Source of the DNA: Shewanella sp. UCD-KL12 | GTDB taxonomy: Bacteria > Pseudomonadota > Gammaproteobacteria > Enterobacterales > Shewanellaceae | DNA length: 64,000 bases | Assembly: GCF_001957125.1 (NCBI RefSeq) | Contig: NZ_MPHJ01000003.1 | Span: 62,001 to 126,000 of the forward strand | Direction: 5' to 3' | In this document: positions 1-10,217 of the stretch, one piece after another | How the letters are laid out: each line of letters begins with the position of its first letter | Position numbering within the stretch: the first letter of the stretch is position 1 | Translations under genes and position numbers: made by a program | The notes under the pieces: generated by a model | Told to the model about the DNA's origin: nothing | What the model saw: the letters and a program-made list of their open reading frames with translations, nothing else | Database searches by the model: none

Positions 1-213
1 GCTGTTACTCATAACTGTTACAAGTGACAAGGGGTATGTTGTTGAATATCGATTAATTAACTAAATTGCAAGCAGATGGTTAAAATGGTGTGAATAACTG
101 TCTTAACTCACCTAATTAACACCTCTTATCTTATATCGCTTTTCAGCTTTCTGTAAATTGACTATCCGCAAACCATGCAATTGCCTTTAGGTAAAATTTT
201 GAGAGTAAATTTT

Positions 214-810
214 ATGAGCTTAAGTGGAAAAATACGACCGCAATATAAAGCGCTAGCACCGAAAAGTAATGCGGGCTTTACTTTAATAGAGCTAGTGGTG
301 GTTATCATTGTTTTAGGGATTTTATCAGTTGTTGCTGCGCCTAAATTTATCAACTTAAAAAGTGATGCTCACCACTCCGTATTACAGGGAATGAAGGGAG
401 CGGTCTCAAGTGGTAACAGTTTAGTTTATAGCAAGGCATTGATTCAGGGGAAAGAGACTCAAGCTGTGGCGAGCGTAGATTTAGGCGCTAGCATAGGCAG
501 CACTTTGCTCGCATATGGTTACTTGCCAACAAGTTTACAGTTCTTACCGCAAGATACTAAAAGCTTAGGCCCTATCGATCGAGTGATTTTTAATAGTATT
601 ACCACAGCACTAAATATTGATGCTACTCATCTAACTAGTACTGATGAAGTTGTCATGTCTGAGTGGGGAATAATGACACATGAACCAGATAGTTATATAT
701 CATTTGTGCCTAGAGGGCTGAGTGTTGACAGTCTTTGTTTACTTGAGTATACCGGCGTTAATGCGCAGGGGGATGAGCCAATGTTGAATGTGATTAACCA
801 AGGTTGTTAG
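214..810 (+). CDS. Orphan MSHA-like type IV prepilin
   Basis: Type IV pilin-like protein of 198 residues. A 21-residue leader ends in a prepilin peptidase site (AG|FTLIELVVV), followed by the hydrophobic N-terminal helix of type II/IV pilins and the usual AAPKFINL turn. Two C-terminal cysteines (SLCLLEY and the terminal QGC) could close the D-region disulphide loop. The ATG at 214 is preferred over the in-frame ATG at 175 because a GAGAG sits about 9 bases upstream of 214 and gives a normal leader length. No other pilus genes adjoin it, so it is an orphan pilin of the MSHA/pseudopilin kind. Two similar orphans lie at 19354 and 28112. Its role (minor pilin, surface appendage or secretion pseudopilin) cannot be told from the sequence. 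Confidence 0.85.
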   Translation: MSLSGKIRPQYKALAPKSNAGFTLIELVVVIIVLGILSVVAAPKFINLKSDAHHSVLQGMKGAVSSGNSLVYSKALIQGKETQAVASVDLGASIGSTLLAYGYLPTSLQFLPQDTKSLGPIDRVIFNSITTALNIDATHLTSTDEVVMSEWGIMTHEPDSYISFVPRGLSVDSLCLLEYTGVNAQGDEPMLNVINQGC

Positions 811-1179
811 TAAAACTCGCTGAAGTCATCACTAGACAATATGGGCTTTAGTTATATCAGATTAAAGCTCTTAGCTTTCTAAGTTTCTACTCTTGTCACC
901 AAATTACAGCTGTACTCCTTTTTGTTTGTTTTCTTCTTTTTCCTCCTCAAGGCTAGATTCTTAATATCGCGAGGTAAAGCTCACGAGTGCTGCGCTGAAC
1001 ATTCAAAGGGTTGAAATTCAATCGAGTTAGATTAAAGACCCTATAAAAAGTAAGTACTTAATGGGCAAGAATAAACAGATATTATTTCTCATTGAGTAGT
1101 GAAAAGCTGAAGATGCTCGACTAAGCTCAATGAGGTATTACTTTGCAGTTGCCCCTCATTACAAGTCAAGGAGAGACAC
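811..1179. other. Intergenic gap, nothing recognised
   Basis: AT-rich spacer between the pilin and the signalling operon. I see no convincing ORF, RNA or strong terminator. It presumably carries the promoter of the operon starting at 1180, which has a good GGAGA ribosome-binding site just before its ATG. Confidence 0.4.
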
Positions 1180-2343
1180 ATGTCAGTGGCTGTGCGTTCA
1201 TCACATCGACTTATTACTTATCTAGCAGTTGTTATTGTAATGGTTTTCATCATAGCGCTATCTGCGAGTGCAAATACATCTGCATCTGAGCGAAAAAAGA
1301 TCAGAGCGCTTTATATCCCCCTAGCCGATCACTACGCTTCGATTATTGCCTATGAAAGATATAGAGGTGAGATGAAGCATGCAGACTTTCAAATAGAGCA
1401 GATGAAAAACTGGGATCTGCTACGGGCCTACTTTCAATCTGGTGATGTTGATATGGCCTATGTGATGAGCCCTTTGGCGATGGATATGTACAGTGAGAAC
1501 CCTCACTTTCGTTGGATTGGCTTGATGCACCGTGATGGGAATGCACTTGCAATCAATGACCAACTTAATAGGAAAGTGAAATTAGCCTCTATGAGGCATG
1601 AAAGAAAGCCTGATGATAAAGTCGCTAAAGCATTAAAAGAGGTCTTTGAGGTAACTGGAAAATCAACTGAAATTGGTATGCCGCATCTATTAGCCACACA
1701 TACTGTGGTTTTGTATCGGTACCTTAAAGAGCATGGCCTTACCATGAGCTTAACACCAAGTTCTGGGACGGATGTATTAGCCATAGCCGTCGCCCCACCA
1801 AAGTCACCAAGCTTTATTAAGAGTAAAAGTAATCGCGCCCAAGCCGCTGCTTTTGAGCAATCTTTGCCTTGGGCTGATGTGGTTGAAACAGGCGGTTTCG
1901 GCCACGTAGCATGGTACTCAAAAGATGTAATGCCGTGGAAGCATGGACATGTCGAATGTATTGCTTAAGCAACGGATTATGCCATTACTAACAAGCAGCA
2001 AGCCGTACAGGAGGTGATGGATTATATCCATAAAGCGGGCGATGACATTGAGACTGCACGTAATTTAGGGGGGGAAGATATGGAGGAGATCGTAAGGCTA
2101 GTTCGTAAGCATATTCCTGCTCATACTCGTGAAGCGATTATTGCTAGTTTAGACCCTGATTTAAAGGTGATTAATTATCATAGTTTAAATGTGGATAAAC
2201 CCGGTTTGAGGCTCATTATGGACTTAGCCGTTGAGGGAGGCATTATCAGGAACCCCATCGATATTGAAGATTTTGCAGATGAAAGCTTTAATCGCAGCCA
2301 TATAGTTGAAAGAGCTGTAAGACTAGCTCCATTAAATCAGTAG
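1180..2343 (+). pseudogene. Periplasmic ABC-type substrate-binding protein, interrupted by an in-frame TAA
   Basis: The reading frame runs from ATG 1180 (GGAGA just upstream) to TAG 2341-2343, broken by a single TAA at 1966-1968 (codon 263). Both halves are in the same frame, and the sequence after the stop (ATDYAITNKQQAV onward) still reads as protein. The N-terminus has a signal/anchor segment (LITYLAVVIVMVFIIALSASA). The body resembles nitrate/sulfonate/NMT1-type binding proteins. No permease or ATPase is nearby; a hybrid kinase follows after 13 bases, so the protein may serve as a ligand receptor for that kinase. A GTG/ATG at 2014/2017 follows a GAG closely, so restart is conceivable. Alternatives are a sequencing error or a recent nonsense mutation. 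Without correction the product is a 262-residue truncated protein. Confidence 0.75.
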
Positions 2344-2356
2344 AGCGAGACCCATC

Positions 2357-5300
2357 ATGGAACATGAACTCACATCAACGCCAGGTAAGACAATTAGCCC
2401 GTTCAGATCCCTGAGTGCTAACCTCACCATATGGTTTCTGATCTTGTCACTGCTTCCTCTGATAATGGTTTCTTGGTATAGCTACAATCAAGCTAAGCAG
2501 AGCTTAGTGAATGCCGCTGAGCATGAGTTAACCCAATCATCTCTGCTCAGTGTTGAATCCATTGAGAGCTGGTTTAACTATAGAATGGTCGATCTGAATG
2601 TTGAAGCGGAATCAAGTAATGCAAGCAAATTGCTTAGCTCGCTGTTTCAAGGGAAAGTTGTCCAGAGGCAGTCGGTACAGAGTTATATCAGTAGTTATGA
2701 TTGGGCAAAACGAGTAGATGGTTTACAAGATGATCTGCTTGTTTTGAGTCGCCAATATGATTATATCAATGACATTTTCTTGATTGATAGTGAAGGGGAT
2801 ATCCTTTACGCAGTGCTTAATGAAAGTGTGAAAGGCAGAAATGTTTTTTCCTCAGAGTTAGTCGACTCGCAATTTTCAAATAGCTTACAAACCACTATGG
2901 CCTCAGGCGCTGCAACGTTTTCAGGGCTTGAGTACAGTCCATGGAAAAAAGATCAGATTTCAGGCTTTATCTCTGCGCCTGTTTTAGATGAATTCGGTAG
3001 CCCGATCGGTGCTTATGTTATTGAACTGAAATTCGACAAAATATTTAACATGCTTCACTCGACTATACCTGATAATAGCTCTTTGACTCACTATATCGTC
3101 GGCTCAGATGGCTTGCTCAGAACGCCAATCAATGGTGATTGGGGTCAAGTACTAAACAAGAAAATAAGTACTCAGGCTTATCTAGACTGGCAGGATATGA
3201 GAGGCCGCGATAATAAAGGGTTAAAAATAAGTGATGTCAAAGAATATATAGGGCCGACAGGAAATGAGGTCATTGGACTGTATCAGGTCGTCAATCTGGC
3301 CAATGTCGAGTGGCTAATCATTAGTGAGATAGATAGCAAAGAGATATTGTCCACGAGTGATTGGCTTAAAAAGGTAACCTTTTTTTTGGTCTTAATCACA
3401 GCCTTAGCAGTATTTTTTGCTGCCATATTTATTGCTCGCAAGATTACTCGACCAGTGATCAGATTGGCTGAAGTGAGTCAAAAGGTTGCCGTAGGTAAAG
3501 AGGTCACAGAGGTTGTGATTGAAGACAACAGTGAGCTTGGGTTACTGGCTAACTCTTTTAACTATATGCTTAAGGCTAAGGCGCTTCAGGAGGCTGAGTT
3601 ACAATCGGCAAGCCTTCAAGTTAAGGAAGCTTTAGGTTCACTTGAAGATCAACAGTTTGCCTTAGATCAACACTCCATAGTTGCGATCACCGACCTACGG
3701 GGAACAATTAGCTATGTTAATGAAAAATTTACTGAGATCAGCGGCTACTCAGTGAAAGAGTTGATAGGTCAGAATCATAGAATGCTCAATTCTGGCTACC
3801 ACCCTACCGAATTCTTCTCTGAAATGTATCGCACTATCACTAAGGGCAATGTCTGGCATGGTGAGGTCTGTAATCGAAATAAAAGAGGGGAGTTATATTG
3901 GGTTGATTCAACCATTTTAGCCCTTAAAAATGCGAATAATCGCCCTAAAAGTTATATCGCTATCCGCACTGATATTACTAAGAGAAAACAGCAAGAATTG
4001 GAAGTTAAAGAGGCGTTAACCCTAACGAATGCGACATTAGAGTCGGCAGAGAACGGTATTTTTGTCACCAGTAAAGAGGGAGAAATACTACAAACTAATA
4101 GCCAATACTCAGAGCTTTGGGGAGTGGCTAAAGAGCTGTTAGATAAAGGACTAAATGATAAAATTGTCTTAAAACAGATAATGAGGCAGCTTAAAGATCC
4201 TGAAGTATTTCTTAACCGTATTGAGGAGATCTACAGAGATGAAGAAAGTGAAGCATTTGATATTTTAGTATTACAGGACGGACGGGTGTTTGAACGGACA
4301 TCGACACCGATGAAAATAGATGGTGAATACTATGGTCGAGTATGGAGCTTTAGAGATATCACTGAAAGAACAGAAAATGAAAAAGCACTGGTTTTGGCTA
4401 AAGAAGAAGCAGAGCTAGCGACTAAAGCTAAGGGTGAGTTTTTAGCCAGTATGAGCCATGAGATACGTACGCCAATGAACGGTGTCATAGGTATGTTGGG
4501 CTTGCTGTCTAACTCTAAGTTAACAGAGTATCAAAATCGCCGGCTGGGTATTGCCCAATCTAGTGCCCAATCACTGCTCTCTTTAATTAACGACATCTTG
4601 GACTATTCCAAAATTGATGCAGGTAAACTTGAGCTGGAGGAGCTCGACTTTAACTTAAGAGGGATGCTTGGAGAGTTTGCGGAGGGGATAGCGCATCAAG
4701 CGCAAAATAAAAAGCTTGAAATTATTCTAGACCTTAAAGGCGTCGACCAATCTATGGTCAAAGGTGACCCAGGCAGGTTACGTCAAGCAATAACAAATTT
4801 AACGGGTAATGCCATTAAGTTCACTAAGCAAGGGGAGATCGTTGTAAGAGGCGATTTGACTGAAGCTGATGATGGTCAGTGGCTGTTTACTTGCTCTGTT
4901 TCTGATACAGGGATCGGTATCCCTGCAGATAAAATTAATGGATTATTCGAGTCATTTAGTCAGGTTGACGCCTCGACGACACGAAAGTTTGGTGGAACTG
5001 GTTTAGGGCTTGCGATTGTGCAGCGCATCTCTCGCCTAATGGGAGGAGATGTCAGTGTAAGTAGTGTCTATGGTGTCGGTAGTTGTTTTGAAATTAAAGT
5101 TAAGCTAGGTCGTAGTGAGCGATCTACCTTAGTGATGCCAAAGGTTGATATTAACGAGCTGAACTTACTTGTGGTTGATGACAATGCCACAAACCGAGAA
5201 GTTATACGCGGGCAACTAGAGTTGTGGGGGGCGAAGATTGTAGAGGCCTCTAGTGGTCAACAAGCGCTAGAAATATGTGAAGCTGTCTATAATGATCCCG

Positions 5301-6793
5301 AGTCGCCGAAATTTGATGTTGCTTTTTTAGATATGCAGATGGCAGAGATGGATGGCGCTGAACTTGGCCAGAAGTTGAAATCTGATCCTCGTTTCGCACA
5401 GATAAAGCTGGTGATGATGACCTCAATGTCTCAGATGGGTGATGCTAGTTTCTTTGCCAAATTAGGCTTTAGTGGTTATTTCCCTAAGCCCACTACCACG
5501 AGCGATCTTTTTGATGCACTTAATGTTGTTGCCGATGGGGGAGAGGCTTTACAAAATGCTGGACCTCTAGTCACACATCACTATCTTCAGGCCTTGAAAT
5601 ACCAAGCAAATTCAACAGAGAGTTTAAGTTGGCAAGATAATCTACGTATTCTATTAGTTGAAGATAACTATGTTAATCAACTTGTTGCTACGGGAATTTT
5701 AGAAGATTTTAAGCTAGATGTTGTAGTTGCTGAAAATGGTCTCGAGGCTGTTAGAAAGCTAAAAACGAGTGCCAATGCACCTTTTGACCTTGTATTGATG
5801 GATTGCTTAATGCCGGAAATGGATGGCTACCAAGCGACTCAGGCGATACGTGCTGGTAATGCAGGTGAAGATAATAAACAAATAAAAATTATCGCAATGA
5901 CTGCCAATGCCATGTTGGGAGATAGAGAAAAGTGTATTGATGCTGGTATGAATGATTATCTGCCTAAGCCCATTGACCCCGATAAGTTACAGGATAAGTT
6001 ACTCCAATGGTTGCCTGCCGCTAAAGCTGAAGAGGTGAGCGATACCAATGCTGAAAACGAAACAGCCACTGAGACATTAGCCGCGCCAAATTTGGTCGCA
6101 GTAACAGTCAGTGATGAGGACCTTGATAAGGGATATGATAAGAGCGGTGACAGTGTCGCTAGCCATGATATCGATGAAGAAGTTTGGGATAAGCAGGCAT
6201 TGCTCAAGCGTTCAATGGGAAAAGAGTCGTTATTTAACGCCATTGTTAAACTGTTTTTAGAAGATATGCCAAAAAGAGTTGTAGCGTTAAATGATGCAGG
6301 TTGCAAAGAGGACATGGAGCAACTGAGACAAATCTCTCATACCATCAAAGGAGTAGCTGCAAACCTAGGTGGCGGTAGATTACAGGCGTGTGCCGCTGAG
6401 ATTGAGCTGGCGGCAAAAGATGGAGACCTTAACGTAATCAACACTAAGCTGCCTGAATTAACAGCCGTGTATGAAGAGTTAACGCGAGTTGTAAAACAGC
6501 ATGATGAGCCAGAGTCTCAAGTTGCAGTGCAGTCATATGCCACCGATAAGCTTATCTCTGATAGCTTAGCTGATATTTCTCAGAAGCTCAGTGAAGGCAG
6601 CTTTATCGATGTTGATGAGTTTGAGCACCTGAAAAAAGCCAGTGAACAAGCAGATTTGCAAAGCAAATTTGACCGTTTATTGCAGCTTTTAGAAGACTTT
6701 GATCATGAAGAAGCCAGTGTTTGTTTAAGTGAGCTGGCTATCTATCTTGTGGATGATGAATTGAATACATCAAAGGGGATTATCAATGGATGA
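2357..6793 (+). CDS. Hybrid sensor histidine kinase (Cache-HAMP-PAS-PAS-HisKA-HATPase-REC-REC-HPt)
   Basis: Inner-membrane multistep phosphorelay kinase of 1478 residues. Order: TM1 about 23-41; extracytoplasmic Cache-like sensor about 45-335; TM2 about 341-361; HAMP about 362-415; PAS1 about 432-545; PAS2 about 557-672; HisKA with SMSHEIRTPMN (phosphoacceptor H701); HATPase_c with VSDTGIGI and GGTGLGLAI; REC1 with DMQM (D992); REC2 with MDCLMPEMDG (D1149); C-terminal HPt with ISHTIKG (H1328). REC1 carries DMQMAEMDG where MP is usual, so it may be less active than REC2. It sits 13 bases after a binding-protein gene and overlaps the next response regulator by 8 bases, which implies one operon and a shared pathway. 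The ligand is unknown. The family call is secure. Confidence 0.95.
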   Translation: MEHELTSTPGKTISPFRSLSANLTIWFLILSLLPLIMVSWYSYNQAKQSLVNAAEHELTQSSLLSVESIESWFNYRMVDLNVEAESSNASKLLSSLFQGKVVQRQSVQSYISSYDWAKRVDGLQDDLLVLSRQYDYINDIFLIDSEGDILYAVLNESVKGRNVFSSELVDSQFSNSLQTTMASGAATFSGLEYSPWKKDQISGFISAPVLDEFGSPIGAYVIELKFDKIFNMLHSTIPDNSSLTHYIVGSDGLLRTPINGDWGQVLNKKISTQAYLDWQDMRGRDNKGLKISDVKEYIGPTGNEVIGLYQVVNLANVEWLIISEIDSKEILSTSDWLKKVTFFLVLITALAVFFAAIFIARKITRPVIRLAEVSQKVAVGKEVTEVVIEDNSELGLLANSFNYMLKAKALQEAELQSASLQVKEALGSLEDQQFALDQHSIVAITDLRGTISYVNEKFTEISGYSVKELIGQNHRMLNSGYHPTEFFSEMYRTITKGNVWHGEVCNRNKRGELYWVDSTILALKNANNRPKSYIAIRTDITKRKQQELEVKEALTLTNATLESAENGIFVTSKEGEILQTNSQYSELWGVAKELLDKGLNDKIVLKQIMRQLKDPEVFLNRIEEIYRDEESEAFDILVLQDGRVFERTSTPMKIDGEYYGRVWSFRDITERTENEKALVLAKEEAELATKAKGEFLASMSHEIRTPMNGVIGMLGLLSNSKLTEYQNRRLGIAQSSAQSLLSLINDILDYSKIDAGKLELEELDFNLRGMLGEFAEGIAHQAQNKKLEIILDLKGVDQSMVKGDPGRLRQAITNLTGNAIKFTKQGEIVVRGDLTEADDGQWLFTCSVSDTGIGIPADKINGLFESFSQVDASTTRKFGGTGLGLAIVQRISRLMGGDVSVSSVYGVGSCFEIKVKLGRSERSTLVMPKVDINELNLLVVDDNATNREVIRGQLELWGAKIVEASSGQQALEICEAVYNDPESPKFDVAFLDMQMAEMDGAELGQKLKSDPRFAQIKLVMMTSMSQMGDASFFAKLGFSGYFPKPTTTSDLFDALNVVADGGEALQNAGPLVTHHYLQALKYQANSTESLSWQDNLRILLVEDNYVNQLVATGILEDFKLDVVVAENGLEAVRKLKTSANAPFDLVLMDCLMPEMDGYQATQAIRAGNAGEDNKQIKIIAMTANAMLGDREKCIDAGMNDYLPKPIDPDKLQDKLLQWLPAAKAEEVSDTNAENETATETLAAPNLVAVTVSDEDLDKGYDKSGDSVASHDIDEEVWDKQALLKRSMGKESLFNAIVKLFLEDMPKRVVALNDAGCKEDMEQLRQISHTIKGVAANLGGGRLQACAAEIELAAKDGDLNVINTKLPELTAVYEELTRVVKQHDEPESQVAVQSYATDKLISDSLADISQKLSEGSFIDVDEFEHLKKASEQADLQSKFDRLLQLLEDFDHEEASVCLSELAIYLVDDELNTSKGIING

Positions 6794-7706
6794 GAAAGCG
6801 ACTGTTTTGTTAGTCGATGATACCCGCACTAACATTCAACTTTTAGCTGGCTGCCTAAAGCAAGACTATCGCTTAAAGATTGCGATGAATGGTAAGCGTT
6901 GTCTTGAGCTGGCACAAACCCCACCTTTACCGGATCTTATTTTACTTGATGTGATAATGCCTGAAATGGATGGCTATGAAGTGTGTCGCCAGCTGAAGCA
7001 AAACCCTGAAACGAAACATATTCCCATTATCTTTGTGACAGGCAGAGACTCTGATGAGGATGAAGAGTTTGGCCTACAACTAGGCGCTGTTGATTATATT
7101 GCTAAACCTATTCGTCCAGCCATAGTGACTGCTCGTGTTTCCACTCAAATAACGTTAAAACATCAAAGTGATGAGCTCAGAAGCATGGCATTGCATGATC
7201 AACTCACACAATTGTACAACCGACATTTCTTAATCGAATCTGCTAATAATAAATTGGCCCATGTAGATAGGCATGGGCATGACTTGTCTTTACTCATGAT
7301 TGATGTCGACTTTTTTAAGCATATCAACGACCAATTTGGTCACCATGCGGGTGATCAAGTCCTCAAAGCCATTGCCCAAGTCCTTCAAGCTGATAACAGG
7401 AAAGAGGATGTGGTTGCCCGATTTGGCGGGGAGGAATTTGTGGTATTGCTTGAGCACTGCGGGTTAGATTCGGCCATTGAAAAAGCTGAGCGATTAAGGG
7501 AAAAGATTGAGGCGCTTGAGCCATCAGGAATTACTGTAACGGCAAGTTTTGGTGTCGCACAGCTTCAGGAACATGAAAATACCTTTGTTGAACTGTTAAC
7601 TCGCGCCGATGAAGCGGTATATATCGCAAAGGAGCAAGGGCGGAACAGGGTTGTTGCTTCAGACAACCAGGTTATGGCACCTAGTCTAGATAAAAAAATT
7701 GTTTAA
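6786..7706 (+). CDS. Response regulator with GGDEF domain (diguanylate cyclase)
   Basis: Makes cyclic di-GMP when phosphorylated (family role). The 306-residue protein has an N-terminal REC domain (LILLDVIMPEMDG, phosphoacceptor D55, conserved K in IAKPI) and a C-terminal GGDEF domain whose active site is GGEEF at 214-218. An intact inhibitory I-site RKED (R205-D208) lies five residues upstream, so product feedback inhibition is expected. This is the PleD-like REC-GGDEF architecture with a single REC. It overlaps the kinase gene by 8 bases and is very likely the output of that phosphorelay, coupling the periplasmic signal to c-di-GMP. Confidence 0.95.
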   Translation: MDEKATVLLVDDTRTNIQLLAGCLKQDYRLKIAMNGKRCLELAQTPPLPDLILLDVIMPEMDGYEVCRQLKQNPETKHIPIIFVTGRDSDEDEEFGLQLGAVDYIAKPIRPAIVTARVSTQITLKHQSDELRSMALHDQLTQLYNRHFLIESANNKLAHVDRHGHDLSLLMIDVDFFKHINDQFGHHAGDQVLKAIAQVLQADNRKEDVVARFGGEEFVVLLEHCGLDSAIEKAERLREKIEALEPSGITVTASFGVAQLQEHENTFVELLTRADEAVYIAKEQGRNRVVASDNQVMAPSLDKKIV

Positions 7707-7730
7707 TCTCACTAAAAAATGGAATTAATC

Positions 7731-8885
7731 ATGAGCAAAAATGTGAATATTCTAGTTGTTGATGATACTGCTGACAGCCGCTTGATGCTTAGAGCAATGC
7801 TTGAAGATGACTACAATGTCGCTGAAGTTGCTTCTGGCGATATGTGTTTAGTCCATGTTGAGAAAACGATGCCCGACCTTATATTACTCGATGTCGAGAT
7901 GCCGGGCCTTTCAGGCTATGAGGTTTGCGTACAACTGCGTAAACAGTACCAATCAGAAAGTTTGCCCATCATTTTTGTATCTGGACTGGACTCATACGAA
8001 GAGAGGCTTGCTGGGTTTGAAGCTGGCGCTGATGATTATATTGTAAAGCCGGTTGAGCCGGAGATTTTATTTGCCAAGGTGGCTAACTGCTTAGGTCAAA
8101 GACTAAAGATGGCTAAAGCAAAGGAGTCTGCCACAGAAGCGATGGGTATCGCGATGGAGGCGATGACCGTTAGTAGTGAGCTTGGGCAAGTTGTTCAGTT
8201 TATCAAAGATGTGCAATCCATAGAGCAAGCTCACGACGTTGGTCTAGCGATGATAAATATTCTCTCAAGTTTTGGGATGAATGCAGTCACTCGTGTTGAT
8301 GCTGGGCAAGTGACTTTTGTGGGGTGTGAAGAGGATAGTATAGAAGCGAATGTATTGTCTCGATTTGTGGTGCATTCTGAAAGAATATTAAGTGTGGGTA
8401 TTCGCACTATCATCAGAGATCCTTATATCGTGCTTTTGATAAAAGATATGCCGCTAGATGATGAGAAGCGTTGCGGTCGGTTTAGAGACCATTTAGCCAT
8501 CTTAATGGATATTGCGAATGCACAACTGGGAAATATAAAGAATCGTTCAGTGATGCTGGAACAAAGGCAAGAGATATTTACCCAAGTGATCTCTGTGGCT
8601 GAAGAACAGATTAAAAAGACAACGGCAAGGCTGTTTGAACATGATAAAAACTCTCAAGGGATCATGCATGGCATGGTATCAGAGCTTGAGGGGATGTTAT
8701 TTGGGCTGGGTTTAGAGGAAGACCAAGAGAAAAAACTAATGGCGCTGGCCGATCAGACATCATTGCAGCTTCAGAATACTCAAGGGCAAACACAAGTCGT
8801 CAGCGGTGAATTAGGGGAGATACTTGAGAGTCTCTATACGTTCTTCAATACGCTCAATGATGCTAAGCAAAACAAAAATCAATAG
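7731..8885 (+). CDS. Response regulator with an uncharacterised C-terminal domain
   Basis: The 384-residue protein has an N-terminal REC domain (about 5-120; LLDVEMPGLSGYEV with D54; VKPVEPE containing the conserved lysine). It then has a helical linker (AKESATEAMGIAMEAM) and a C-terminal region of about 230 residues that I do not recognise as a DNA-binding or enzymatic output domain. Part of that region (SIEQAHDVGLAMINILSSFG onward) could be GAF-like, and the last 100 residues look helical. The ATG at 7731 is chosen over 7719 because MSKNVNILVVDD is the usual REC start and a GGA precedes it. It is the last gene of the operon and is followed by a terminator. It may be a second acceptor or a modulator of the kinase/GGDEF pair. 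Confidence 0.85.
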   Translation: MSKNVNILVVDDTADSRLMLRAMLEDDYNVAEVASGDMCLVHVEKTMPDLILLDVEMPGLSGYEVCVQLRKQYQSESLPIIFVSGLDSYEERLAGFEAGADDYIVKPVEPEILFAKVANCLGQRLKMAKAKESATEAMGIAMEAMTVSSELGQVVQFIKDVQSIEQAHDVGLAMINILSSFGMNAVTRVDAGQVTFVGCEEDSIEANVLSRFVVHSERILSVGIRTIIRDPYIVLLIKDMPLDDEKRCGRFRDHLAILMDIANAQLGNIKNRSVMLEQRQEIFTQVISVAEEQIKKTTARLFEHDKNSQGIMHGMVSELEGMLFGLGLEEDQEKKLMALADQTSLQLQNTQGQTQVVSGELGEILESLYTFFNTLNDAKQNKNQ

Positions 8886-8921
8886 TAAATACTAACGTTT
8901 AAAATTTCTAGTTAATCAAAA

Positions 8922-8945
8922 CAGCACCTTTAAGGTGCTGTTTTT
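8922..8945 (+). terminator. Rho-independent terminator of the signalling operon
   Basis: CAGCACC and GGTGCTG form a 7-bp GC-rich stem around a TTTAA loop, followed by TTTTT. It lies 37 bases after the last response regulator stop. Confidence 0.85.
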
Positions 8946-9034
8946 GTTGGAATCTCACTCGCAAAATGCTAGGTTGTTATTTTGGGTAACCAGGTTGTAA
9001 CGTTATGCTAACTTAGGGTGAGGTTAACAATATT

Positions 9035-10186
9035 ATGCGTATAGGGATTGTATGCCATCCAAGCATTGGAGGCTCAGGCCTTGTGGCCACCCAACTCGGG
9101 CTAGGGTTAGCACAGATGGGGCATGAAGTTCATTTTATCTCTCGAACTCGGCCCTTTAAATTATTAGAAGGGTGTAAGAATGTATTCTTTCATCGAGTGG
9201 AACCTATCGATTACCCACTTTTCTCTGATCCTCTATATACATTTTCACTAACAGCAAAAATAGTTGAAGTGGCTGAAAAGTATGAATTAGATGTTGTGCA
9301 CGCACATTACTCTATTCCTCACTCTCTGTGTGCCTATTTGGCATGTGAAATATCGACAATAAAGTTTCCAACAATCACAACAATTCATGGTACTGATGTC
9401 ACAGTGGTCGGGCAAGATAAGCCACTTTACCCCTTGAATCAATTCAGTATTAATAAGAGTACCAGAGTGACTACTGTTTCTGCTTTTCAAAGGGATTATA
9501 TTAAAGATAACTTTGAGATTACCAAGCCTATTGAAGTGATCCATAACTTTATCGATCTCGATGAGTTCTCGCCTGAAAACCGCTGTTTAGATGTTCGTAG
9601 AACGTTAGCTCATGATGATGAGAAAGTAGTCATGCACGTCTCAAATTTTAGAGCTATAAAAAACAGTAAAGCGGTGATCCGTGCTTTCGATAAAGCACTA
9701 GCTAGTGTTAATGCACGACTCGTATTACTTGGTTCTGGGCCTGATATTGATGCAATTAAACTTGAATGCCAGCGTTTAGAAATAATAGATAAAGTGAATT
9801 TTATGGGAGATATCACTCACGTTGAGTCTTATCTTGCCAATGCCGATTGCATTATTCAGCCAAGTTACAAAGAGTCTTTCAGCATGGTCGTCCTTGAGGC
9901 TATGGCCTGCGCTGTTCCCACGATAAGTAGCAATATTGACGGTATTCCTGAGGTCGTTGAGGAGGGGGTGACCGGCTTTATGGCAGATCCTGATGATGTT
10001 AAAAGCTTGTCAGGCTATTTAGTTCAACTATTAACCGACTCAAAGCTGCAAAATATGATGGGAAAAAAGGGTAGAGTGCGTGCTGCTAACCTGTTTAATC
10101 CTGAGGAAAAAATTAGCCAATACATCAGTATTTATCAGTCTGCTATTACCGAATTTACGACACAGAGCTTAGCAATAAGCCAATAA
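9035..10186 (+). CDS. GT-B glycosyltransferase, BshA-like (N-acetyl-glucosaminyl L-malate synthase family)
   Basis: GT4-family retaining glycosyltransferase of 383 residues. The N-terminus MRIGIVCHPSIGGSGLVATQ, then HAHYSIPHS, HGTDVTVVG, HVSNFRAIKN and IPEVVEEGVTGF, follow the pattern I remember for Bacillus BshA, which joins UDP-GlcNAc to L-malate in the first step of bacillithiol synthesis. The GT4 E-x7-E motif is present (E280 and E288 in KESFSMVVLEAM). No bshB (deacetylase) or bshC (cysteine ligase) lies in the window, so the real product may be another glucosaminyl conjugate or glycan. It is followed after 31 bases by a symporter fusion gene on the same strand. The family is sure; the BshA function is only likely. 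Confidence 0.75.
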   Translation: MRIGIVCHPSIGGSGLVATQLGLGLAQMGHEVHFISRTRPFKLLEGCKNVFFHRVEPIDYPLFSDPLYTFSLTAKIVEVAEKYELDVVHAHYSIPHSLCAYLACEISTIKFPTITTIHGTDVTVVGQDKPLYPLNQFSINKSTRVTTVSAFQRDYIKDNFEITKPIEVIHNFIDLDEFSPENRCLDVRRTLAHDDEKVVMHVSNFRAIKNSKAVIRAFDKALASVNARLVLLGSGPDIDAIKLECQRLEIIDKVNFMGDITHVESYLANADCIIQPSYKESFSMVVLEAMACAVPTISSNIDGIPEVVEEGVTGFMADPDDVKSLSGYLVQLLTDSKLQNMMGKKGRVRAANLFNPEEKISQYISIYQSAITEFTTQSLAISQ

Positions 10187-10217
10187 TATTGATAAAAGAA
10201 ATTGAGGTTAGACAGGT

